Shown here: piece by piece, positions 1-5,122 of the stretch
Layout: each line of letters starts with the position of its first letter
Position numbering within the stretch: position 1 is the first letter of the stretch
NCBI GenBank assembly: GCA_029983495.1
Contig: JASBZJ010000142.1
Span: 1 to 5,122 of the forward strand
Length of the DNA: 5,122 nt
Reading direction: 5' to 3'
Source: Porphyromonas sp.
GTDB lineage: Bacteria > Bacteroidota > Bacteroidia > Bacteroidales > Porphyromonadaceae
The notes under the pieces: generated by a model
The model's input: only the letters and a program-made list of their open reading frames with translations
Databases searched by the model: none
What the model was told of the DNA's origin: nothing
Made by a program: the position numbers and the translations under genes

Positions 1-1487
1 ATGCTGCTAAGTATTCGCAAAGTGCAAACTACTGGAAGAATGCAATTGGCATGAACCTTGGTGTTGAAAACCTTAAACTGATACCTCGTAAAGAAGCCGA
101 AGAAAAAGCTTTCGATAAGTGGGTTAAGGAAAATAATAAATCTGCTGAGTATGGGAACATTCTTTCGGAACTGAAAACTGATTACAGCAAGGTTGGCGAA
201 AATAACAAAAAGCTTACTTACTTGTACGAAGCATTAATTGGCGGTACCGAAGTGCCTTTACTTGCTAACTATGCTAACCAGTATGCACAACAAGCTGATT
301 TAAACAGCGATGAAGCAAAACACTTTGCAAAGTATATTGAAGAAAAATACAAGGATTATAGCCCAGCTCTCGATCGAAAGGTACTCCCTGCAATGCTTGA
401 TATTGTTCGTAAGCATGGTGGTGCCGAAATGATTCCAAACCTTTATAGTAGAATCGATAAAAAGTATGGTGGTAGTAGCGATAAGTATGCCGAGTATGTT
501 TTCAATAATAGCGTTGTTCCTTACAAGGATAAACTGAATGCTACAATGAAACTTGCGGCTGATAAGCGTAAAGCTACTCTCGAAAAAGACCCCGCTGTTG
601 AACTTTGGAACGATGTTGTTGAGGCCTATCGTAGAATTAGTGTTGCCGATCAAGAAACTCAATTTAATATCCAAAAGAATAAACGCTTATACTTTGCAGC
701 AATGCGCCAAATGAACCCCGACGCTTTAATGCCTAGCGATGCAAACTTTACTATGCGTTTAAGCTATGGCTCCGTTGGAGGATATGCTCCTAAGGATGGT
801 GCTTACTATAACTATTACACTACTCAAAAAGGTGTATTCGAAAAGGAAAATCCAAATAGCAGTGAGTTCCGTGTACAACCTGAAATTATAAACCTGCTTA
901 AGCATGGTGATTTCGGGCAGTATGGCGAAAATGGTGAATTACGCCTCTGTTTCCTCTCGAATAACGATATAACAGGTGGTAATAGTGGTAGCCCTGTTTT
1001 TGATAAGAATGGCGATTTAATAGGTCTCGCATTCGATGGTAACTGGGAAGCTATGAGTGGCGACCTTGAATTTGAACCTGAACTGCAAAGAACTATTTCA
1101 GTTGATATTCGCTATGTTCTTTTCATGATTGATAAGTGGGCGAAGTGCCAACGCTTGGTTGACGAAATTACCTTTGTTCCTAAAGCTGAAAAAAGCTGTT
1201 GTAAAGTAGCTAATAATGCTACTTTGAAAAAAGACAATTGCACTAAAGCATGTAAAAGCGAAGCTAAAGCTGGCAAAAAAGAATGTTGTAAAGCAGGTAA
1301 GGACGTAGCTAAAGCTGGTAAAAAATGCCACTGTACTGCCGATAAGCATTGCAACATGCCTAAGTGCCATGTTAATGCGAAACAACAAGGGTGCGAAGAA
1401 TGCCATAAAGATGGTAAAAAGTGCGAATGCACACCTCAAAAGCATTGTAAAAGCCCCAAGTGTGGAGTAAATAAAAAAGCAGCATAA
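1..1487 (+). CDS. S46 family serine dipeptidyl peptidase, DPP7-like, with Cys-rich C-terminal extension (5' partial)
   Basis: Secreted or periplasmic serine exopeptidase that releases dipeptides from the N-termini of peptides, used in Bacteroidota for peptide nutrition. The frame is open from base 3, reading AAKYSQSANYWKNAIGMN, a family motif just before the first in-window ATG (51). That ATG is therefore not the start; by comparison with DPP7 and DPP11 (about 710-720 residues) some 320 residues lie upstream, including the signal peptide and the catalytic His and Asp. The nucleophile is the first Ser of GGNSGSPVF (codon 984-986). Eighteen residues on, in FDGNWEAMSGD, is Gly (codon 1038-1040). 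Gly here marks DPP7-type enzymes that prefer hydrophobic P1 residues, whereas DPP11 (Asp/Glu-specific) has Arg. ELQRTISVDIRYVLFMIDKW is the conserved C-terminal segment. The family normally ends about 65 residues after the Ser, near DEITFV; here 102 more residues follow. Family assignment is very secure; DPP7-type specificity is inferred from one residue. Confidence 0.95.
   Translation, partial: AAKYSQSANYWKNAIGMNLGVENLKLIPRKEAEEKAFDKWVKENNKSAEYGNILSELKTDYSKVGENNKKLTYLYEALIGGTEVPLLANYANQYAQQADLNSDEAKHFAKYIEEKYKDYSPALDRKVLPAMLDIVRKHGGAEMIPNLYSRIDKKYGGSSDKYAEYVFNNSVVPYKDKLNATMKLAADKRKATLEKDPAVELWNDVVEAYRRISVADQETQFNIQKNKRLYFAAMRQMNPDALMPSDANFTMRLSYGSVGGYAPKDGAYYNYYTTQKGVFEKENPNSSEFRVQPEIINLLKHGDFGQYGENGELRLCFLSNNDITGGNSGSPVFDKNGDLIGLAFDGNWEAMSGDLEFEPELQRTISVDIRYVLFMIDKWAKCQRLVDEITFVPKAEKSCCKVANNATLKKDNCTKACKSEAKAGKKECCKAGKDVAKAGKKCHCTADKHCNMPKCHVNAKQQGCEECHKDGKKCECTPQKHCKSPKCGVNKKAA
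1179..1484 (+). other. Cys/Lys-rich C-terminal tail domain of the S46 peptidase, metallothionein-like in composition
   Basis: These 102 codons lie beyond the normal end of S46 peptidases and stay in frame to the TAA at 1485. They encode 16 Cys, 26 Lys and 5 His with almost no bulky hydrophobic residues, so a conventional folded core is unlikely. Cys occur as CC pairs (SCCK, ECCK), CxC (CHC, CEC) and spaced singles, a pattern typical of metal-binding or disulfide-rich peptides. The first half contains Ala/Lys/Gly-rich spacers (KAGKK, KAGKD, KAGKK). It does not look like the beta-sandwich C-terminal sorting domain of type IX secretion. Metal binding is an inference from composition; structural disulfides or attachment to the cell surface are alternatives. 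Confidence 0.85.
1317..1478 (+). repeat. two degenerate 22-codon repeats (CxCx5Cx4C) in the peptidase tail
   Basis: Unit 1 is at 1317-1382 and unit 2 at 1413-1478, each 66 bases, with unit starts 96 bases apart. Both follow the pattern GKKCxCTxxKHCxxPKC, then xVNxK; 15 of 22 residues are identical. The 30-base spacer encodes a further C-x2-C (GCEECHK). The DNA has diverged more than the protein, with many synonymous changes, which suggests an old duplication kept by selection on the Cys and Lys positions rather than a recent slippage event. Confidence 0.85.
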
Positions 1488-1560
1488 ATGCTTTATCATT
1501 ACTTTCGCATGGGTTTAGTATTTATCTATCCCCATCGAGCTTAATAAGTTAGCCAAATAT

Positions 1561-1598
1561 AAAAAGGGCAGAACTCACAAAGGTTCTGTCCTTTTTTT
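1561..1598. terminator. bidirectional intrinsic terminator between convergent transcripts
   Basis: The left arm AAAAAGGGCAGAAC (1561-1574) pairs with GTTCTGTCCTTTTT (1583-1596) over 14 base pairs, with one G-U pair (1568 with 1589) and an 8-base loop. The plus strand ends in seven T; the minus strand reads TTTTTATATTT after the stem. It can thus stop both the peptidase transcript (stop codon at 1485-1487) and the minus-strand cluster (last stop at 1630-1632). The rest of the 1488-1629 gap shows nothing else I can support. Confidence 0.85.
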
Positions 1599-1629
1599 GG
1601 GGGTAAAAGGTAGTATGTTGTGTGTTTTG

Positions 1630-1896
1630 TTAAAGGTCGTCGATAAGAGCTTTTATTTGTTCGATAAGCTTATCTTCATCGATACTACTTTGTTTGCTCA
1701 CCATCGAAAGCGTTACAGTAGGTAAAATAACCCGACCAAAAGGTGATGTTAGCTTTTTTAAGATGGGGCTAATTTCGAGCATCCGCTCTTTTATTCTAGG
1801 GTATTTTTCAAAGAGTTTCTTTATGTGTGTAGAGGAGTTCAGGGGGATGACGAATTGAGGCTCAACGTTCTTCGCCTCTGAGCTTTTCTCATCTAT
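1630..1896 (-). CDS. small DUF1858-like protein, start codon unclear
   Basis: The minus-strand frame ending in TAA at 1632-1630 encodes about 88 residues if read from the ATA at 1896. Its core matches the Cys-free form of DUF1858 (the ScdA N-terminal-like helical domain): FVIPLNSSTHIKKLFEKYP, then IKERMLEISPILKKL, TSPFGRVILPTVTLSMVSKQ, and IDEDKLIEQIKALIDDL. This order (KYP, a SPxxKKL stretch, a run ending in a helix, then an acidic-start helix) is the family pattern as I remember it. The domain has no known reaction; it often accompanies redox or iron-sulfur related modules. No ATG, GTG or TTG occurs in frame between an upstream TGA (1932-1930) and the ATG at 1782, which would cut the domain in half. 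Candidates are ATA 1896, overlapping the preceding stop, or ribosomal frameshifting from the upstream gene; a lost start or a sequence error is also possible. The domain call is fairly firm, the 5' boundary is not. Confidence 0.65.
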   Translation of the reverse strand: MDEKSSEAKNVEPQFVIPLNSSTHIKKLFEKYPRIKERMLEISPILKKLTSPFGRVILPTVTLSMVSKQSSIDEDKLIEQIKALIDDL

Positions 1897-2852
1897 TCTT
1901 GTGGTTCGGGTATTGGGGCAAGTACTTTGTCAAAGAATAGATTTGCCTCGGGGAAGAGCTTTAATCCCAGTGAACAGGGAGTATATTGAGGCTCCCTAGG
2001 CATACTTTTATGGAACTTTAGTGTACCGTGCTTTACTAAATAGTTGCCACTGTTAAATGGTATGTGCTTATCAAGCAACGAAAACTTCCACGTGAGGGTT
2101 GGATGCAGTTTGGCATAAAGATCCATAACCTTTGGAATGTTTATGAGCCTTAGCATGCCAAAAGGATAGGCTTCGGAAAGTATTCCTTCAGGAAAATGGT
2201 TACTGTATTCGGGGAGTTGTGCTACCCATTGACTGGGAACTTTTTCTGATTTTTCCGTAAAAAGCACGCTGTTATTGGGCATTAGTATTGCTCCTCCATT
2301 CACTAGCAATGCGCTTTTATAAGCTACTTGCCATAACTTGTAGGGAATGAATAGTTGTGGCATTTGCTTGTTATTGTTTCGCCAAACGAGGTCGTTTTGG
2401 AAAAGTTGTGGGGTATTAAGCGAAAAGTTGGGGTTGGCTATTCGTATTGTTCGAGCTTTTGCCACTGTAAAGTAATCGCCTTTTTTAGAATAGTAGTTGT
2501 ATAGCCAACTTTCCTGAGGTATAAGGAAGGCCAAGCTTGCCCCTCTTTGCCAAAGAGTGACATGTGTAGCGCGTAATAGCCTTTCGGCATAACCTTTTCC
2601 ACGGGCATTAACTTGGGTTGCGACTCCCGATAGGTACCCTGCTTTAAGCCATTTATTACCGTATTTGAATAAATAGGAGGGGAAACCGATATGAGCTATT
2701 ACCTGAGGTGTTGCATAGTTTGTGATAAGCATTACCTCGTTAGGGCTGTAAACTTCGTTGAAATAAAGCCACAAAAATTCGTCTTCATCGCAGAACACCT
2801 CCTTCCAAAGTTCAGCGGTTAGTTGTTGGGCTAGGTTATTACTTTGTGGCAT
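1893..2852 (-). CDS. GNAT family N-acetyltransferase, Eis-like architecture
   Basis: Probable cytoplasmic acetyl-CoA-dependent acyltransferase of 319 residues; substrate unknown. The acetyl-CoA-binding signature lies at about residues 77-93 (VATQVNARGKGYAERLL, with R84-G-K-G-Y-A89). It is followed by FLIPQESWLYNYYSKKGD (109-125), the pattern seen in Eis-type proteins, where the Tyr pair sits near the active site. Residues about 126-225 would be the degenerate second GNAT lobe. From MLRLINIPKVMDLY (233) through the stretch containing DKHIPFNSGNYLV to the end, the sequence resembles the SCP2-like C-terminal domain of the Eis family. At 319 residues it is shorter than typical Eis (about 400). 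The ATG at 2852 begins 12 bases after the stop of the DUF2156 gene, which supports co-transcription. The protein ends in a proline-rich stretch (APIPEPQE) exactly where the DUF1858-like frame begins in the -1 frame. Aminoglycoside acetylation, known for mycobacterial Eis, should not be assumed here. Confidence 0.85.
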   Translation of the reverse strand: MPQSNNLAQQLTAELWKEVFCDEDEFLWLYFNEVYSPNEVMLITNYATPQVIAHIGFPSYLFKYGNKWLKAGYLSGVATQVNARGKGYAERLLRATHVTLWQRGASLAFLIPQESWLYNYYSKKGDYFTVAKARTIRIANPNFSLNTPQLFQNDLVWRNNNKQMPQLFIPYKLWQVAYKSALLVNGGAILMPNNSVLFTEKSEKVPSQWVAQLPEYSNHFPEGILSEAYPFGMLRLINIPKVMDLYAKLHPTLTWKFSLLDKHIPFNSGNYLVKHGTLKFHKSMPREPQYTPCSLGLKLFPEANLFFDKVLAPIPEPQE

Positions 2853-2864
2853 ATGGCATATTAA

Positions 2865-3809
2865 TTAAGGGCTAAGTTTACTGCTTTTTAGTATGGCCAC
2901 ACCTTTTTCAAGTAACTTGTCGGGATGGTACGATTCCTTCGCTTTTCGTAAACCTGGAATGCCCAAGTCCTCCTCACGATTAAGGTATAACACCGTTTCG
3001 GGTAGGCTTTTTGCAAACTCGTTATTTATTATAGCATAGGCTCCTTCGTAGTTTACATCGGCCTTTTCAACATGCACGTCAACAACGGTATCGTTTATGT
3101 ACGAAGCTATGGTTAAGGCAATAATAGCGTTGTCAACACGAATAACTCCACCGAATAGTTGCAGGGGTTCATAAGCTTCAAGTATTCGATGAATCATTTT
3201 ATTTTCAGCTATAAGGCTTTCGTTTGGTTCCACTTCTCCATCAAGCCATTTATCTACAAAGGCAAGATAGCTAGCAATATCTTTTTTTTGGAGTGGCTCG
3301 TAAATGTAGTTGGGGTAAAGCTTTTTGAACTTATTAATGTGGTTCCGTTTTGCTTGAAGCTTTTTGCCCGCAAGTCTAGCAAGTTTTTCGCGTGTGTATA
3401 TATAATCAACAGAGCGATCCTTCCACACAAAGTTGAACTCGTTTGGGAATGTTTCCTCTAAGTTATTGCTACAAGGAGGGGTAACTCCGAAAAAAAATAG
3501 GGGATATCCTTTTGAAAGAGAGAACTCCTTGAGCTGAACGATAGCTTTTATACGCGATTCACTCATCGAGCAATGGGGCAACATATAAAGGGGATAGTGT
3601 GCGTTATTGCGTATAAACCTTATAACAAGGGTGTTGTCCCCCATAATTGCCCATTGGGTATTGTAGTAGTGACTCCAGCCATACAAATTTGTAAAGGCAT
3701 AATCGCATATCGGCAGAGGAACGCATTGTAGGTATGGCAACAGGGTATCTTTGTCGTTAAGCGAAACGGGTTTAAACTCGTATGGGCAGCTAGGGTATAG
3801 TTTGTTCAT
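2865..3809 (-). CDS. DUF2156 family protein (phosphatidylglycerol lysyltransferase C-terminal-like)
   Basis: A 314-residue soluble protein of the DUF2156 family, which has the tandem GNAT fold found in the catalytic C-terminal domain of MprF/LPG synthase. Family landmarks are PICDYAFTNLYGW (33-45), LAGKKLQAKRNHINKFKK (146-163), and the C-terminal stretch HVEKADVNYEGAYAIINNEF (246-265) followed by LNREEDLGIPGLRKAKESYHP (276-296 region). There are no transmembrane segments, unlike full-length MprF, so it lacks the flippase part. By homology it may transfer an aminoacyl or acyl group, but substrate and donor are unknown for this stand-alone form. Its ATG overlaps the SufE stop in an ATGA (3809-3806), so the two are probably translationally coupled. 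The stop at 2867-2865 is 12 bases before the GNAT start. The family call is strong; the activity is inference. Confidence 0.9.
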   Translation of the reverse strand: MNKLYPSCPYEFKPVSLNDKDTLLPYLQCVPLPICDYAFTNLYGWSHYYNTQWAIMGDNTLVIRFIRNNAHYPLYMLPHCSMSESRIKAIVQLKEFSLSKGYPLFFFGVTPPCSNNLEETFPNEFNFVWKDRSVDYIYTREKLARLAGKKLQAKRNHINKFKKLYPNYIYEPLQKKDIASYLAFVDKWLDGEVEPNESLIAENKMIHRILEAYEPLQLFGGVIRVDNAIIALTIASYINDTVVDVHVEKADVNYEGAYAIINNEFAKSLPETVLYLNREEDLGIPGLRKAKESYHPDKLLEKGVAILKSSKLSP

Positions 3810-4234
3810 TGCTTGGTAACCATTTCTATAGCAACTCGTTTAATGTGTTGAATCATAGCAAAAAGTCCATTGCTACGTGTTGGCGAAAGGTGCTGTGTGA
3901 GTTGTAATTTTTCAATGATGTATAGGTTAGCTTTGGCTATATCTTCAGCCTTTTGCCCATTAACTATCCGAATAAGCATTGCTGCAATACCTTTTACAAT
4001 TAAAGCATCGCTATCGGCCTTAAAATAAAGCCTTCCATCGCGTTGCTCAGTAACAATCCAAACTCGGCTTTGGCAACCTTGTATTAGGTTTTTAAGATTC
4101 TTATCCTCGTCGTTTGGTTCTTCTAAATCCTTTCCGTATTCAATAATCACTTGGTAGCGATCCATCCAATCTTCAAGGGGTTCGAGTTCCTCAATTATTT
4201 CGTTCTGTATTTCGTTTATGGTTTTCGTTTCCAT
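3806..4234 (-). CDS. sufE: SufE family cysteine desulfurase sulfur acceptor
   Basis: A 142-residue cytoplasmic protein that takes persulfide sulfur from a cysteine desulfurase (SufS) and passes it to the Suf scaffold for iron-sulfur cluster assembly. The sulfur-accepting Cys is C54 in LIQGCQSRVW, equivalent to Cys51 of E. coli SufE. LSPTRSNGL near residue 116 is the second family signature, and the length matches the family (about 140). EELEPLEDWMDRYQVIIEYG is the typical N-terminal helix with the DRY-like motif. No sufS, sufB, sufC or sufD is in the window, so it works in trans with genes elsewhere. It is the first gene of the tightly packed part of the cluster: its stop overlaps the DUF2156 start by four bases. 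The 59-base gap upstream (4235-4293) shows no hairpin terminator and no convincing Bacteroidota TAnnTTTG promoter, so it may be read through from the cyclase gene. Confidence 0.95.
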   Translation of the reverse strand: METKTINEIQNEIIEELEPLEDWMDRYQVIIEYGKDLEEPNDEDKNLKNLIQGCQSRVWIVTEQRDGRLYFKADSDALIVKGIAAMLIRIVNGQKAEDIAKANLYIIEKLQLTQHLSPTRSNGLFAMIQHIKRVAIEMVTKQ

Positions 4235-4293
4235 GGCGCATTGACCTATTAAATAGTAACCTATTGTTGTATAAGTATGTTGTTCGAATAAAG

Positions 4294-5122
4294 TTATTGG
4301 TTAATGGTTGCCCATATGGTAGCTCCTACGGCTTTTAGCACGTCTTTATCTATTATATCAATATTATCAGCATGGGTGTGCCAATGTGTTCCGAAGCCTT
4401 GTTGGCGTTGGGGGTCGTAGTTTACAATGTCAATTGTTGGTATGCCACTATTTTTTATGATAGGGATATGATCATCGGTTAATGCGGCACCATCGGCTTG
4501 GATAAAATATTTTGCAAAACCTAATTCAGCCGCATTGCTCCAAACGTTTGCAAGTATAGTGGGTGCATTTGCTTTTGAAAAATACTCCCAATAAAAACGA
4601 GCCTCTTTAGCCCCAACCATGTCAAGAAGTATACCATATTTGGCTTTATAGTTAGGTGTATGAGGGTTTTTACTCCAGTAGGTTGAGCCTAGGCACCAAC
4701 TCTCCTCCGAGTTGCTTTCGCCCGAGTCCTCAGCATCGCAGAAGAAAAGATCCACTCCGAGTTTACTCTCTTCTGATTGTAGCAAGCGAGCAAGTTCTAA
4801 AAGAACAGCTACGCCACTTCCACCATCGTCGGCTCCTAAAATGGGCTTATTTTGTAGTGCGGGGGTCGGGTCATTATCGGCAACTGGGCGTGTGTCCCAG
4901 TGTGCAAGCAAAAGTATTCTATCGGTATTTTCGGGGTTATAGCTTGCAATAATATTGGTTAGCGGAACTTTTTGCCCTTTATGATTTACAGTTTCGGCAC
5001 ATTGAACAGTTACCTTTGCTCCAAACTGTTCGAGAGTTGATATAATCCACTGTGCACAGGCTTTATGTTCGGGGGTGTTGGGAACACGCGGTCCAAACGA
5101 AATTTGCTTTTGAATGTAGCTA
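4294..5122 (-). CDS. M28 family zinc enzyme, glutaminyl-peptide cyclotransferase-like (5' partial)
   Basis: Likely a periplasmic or membrane-anchored type II glutaminyl cyclase that converts N-terminal Gln of exported proteins to pyroglutamate; M28 aminopeptidase activity is the alternative. The frame is open to the window edge, giving 275 residues without the start; the usual length is about 330, so the signal peptide or lipobox lies outside. SFGPRVPNTPEHKAC near the edge is the typical N-terminal motif. Metal-site motifs in order are LLLAHWDTRPVADNDP, LGADDGGSGVAVLLELARLL (ligand Asp, codon 4825-4827), FFCDAEDSGE (ligand Glu), LLDMVGAKEARF, and the C-terminal WHTHADN (ligand His). LTDDHIPIIKNSGIPTIDIV and WHT-x-x-DN match cyclases such as human QC and the Porphyromonas enzyme more than classical aminopeptidases. 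An internal TTG at 4911 sits between ILL and AHWDT, inside the conserved core, so it cannot be the start. Family is certain; cyclase function is likely. Confidence 0.88.
   Translation of the reverse strand, partial: SYIQKQISFGPRVPNTPEHKACAQWIISTLEQFGAKVTVQCAETVNHKGQKVPLTNIIASYNPENTDRILLLAHWDTRPVADNDPTPALQNKPILGADDGGSGVAVLLELARLLQSEESKLGVDLFFCDAEDSGESNSEESWCLGSTYWSKNPHTPNYKAKYGILLDMVGAKEARFYWEYFSKANAPTILANVWSNAAELGFAKYFIQADGAALTDDHIPIIKNSGIPTIDIVNYDPQRQQGFGTHWHTHADNIDIIDKDVLKAVGATIWATINQ

Noticed and set aside
51..53. ATG at 51 as the start of the S46 gene
   Set aside because: The frame is open to the window edge and reads the conserved NYWKNAIGMN motif across this Met, so it is internal.
300..674. 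Minus-strand 124-codon open frame inside the S46 gene
   Set aside because: It is antisense to conserved S46 sequence, and its Ile/Phe/Asn-rich product resembles nothing I know.
1098..1499. Minus-strand open frames opposite the end of the S46 gene (1098-1499 and 1112-1432)
   Set aside because: They arise because the Lys/Cys-rich tail has few bases that form stops on the opposite strand. Their products are Phe/Ala/Leu-rich with no recognisable domain, and the plus-strand frame is clearly the coding one.
3159..3461. Plus-strand 100-codon open frame inside the DUF2156 gene
   Set aside because: It is antisense to the conserved RNHINKF region of DUF2156 and has no domain signature.
4235..4293. 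Possible promoter ahead of sufE
   Set aside because: The AT-rich 59-base gap has no good match to the Bacteroidota TAnnTTTG and TTG elements at proper spacing; the short ATAGG repeats there are too weak to call.
4909..4911. TTG at 4911 as the start of the M28 gene
   Set aside because: The same frame continues upstream to the window edge with conserved sequence (SFGPRVPNTPEHKAC). Starting at TTG would remove the N-terminal part of the fold.
4656..4952. Plus-strand open frames at 4656-4952 and 4712-4942
   Set aside because: Both are antisense to the metal-binding core of the M28 enzyme; the Ser/Arg/Pro-rich products look like frame shadows.

Overview
The window looks like ordinary chromosome from an AT-rich member of the Bacteroidota, most likely Bacteroidales. 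Three genes support this: an S46 dipeptidyl peptidase (DPP7/DPP11 family), a stand-alone SufE, and an M28 protein that resembles the type II glutaminyl cyclases of Porphyromonas and Tannerella. I see no mobile element, RNA gene, CRISPR array or phage gene. Species-level placement is not possible from this sequence alone.

Layout. On the plus strand, positions 1-1487 hold the 3' two-thirds of an S46 peptidase whose start lies outside the window. After the point where the family normally ends, it carries a 102-residue tail rich in Cys and Lys, with 16 Cys and two copies of a 22-residue CxCx5Cx4C unit. A hairpin at 1561-1598 with U-tracts on both strands separates it from a convergent minus-strand cluster. 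Read right to left, that cluster is: an M28/glutaminyl-cyclase-like enzyme (5' end outside the window), SufE, a DUF2156 protein, an Eis-like GNAT protein, and a small DUF1858-like protein. The last four are packed with a 4-base overlap, a 12-base gap and another 4-base overlap, so they are probably one transcript. The cyclase gene lies 59 bases upstream and may belong to it.

How the genes relate. The two exported enzymes act on protein N-termini in opposite senses: a DPP7-type peptidase removes dipeptides, and a glutaminyl cyclase blocks N-termini as pyroglutamate. SufE hands sulfur to iron-sulfur cluster assembly. DUF2156 and the GNAT protein are both GNAT-fold acyl or aminoacyl transferases with unknown substrates.

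The two points most worth a second look are the metallothionein-like tail on the peptidase, and the DUF1858-like reading frame. That frame has no ATG, GTG or TTG that would give a complete domain, and it sits in the -1 frame exactly at the stop of the GNAT gene. I found no clear evidence of a wholly new multi-gene system.
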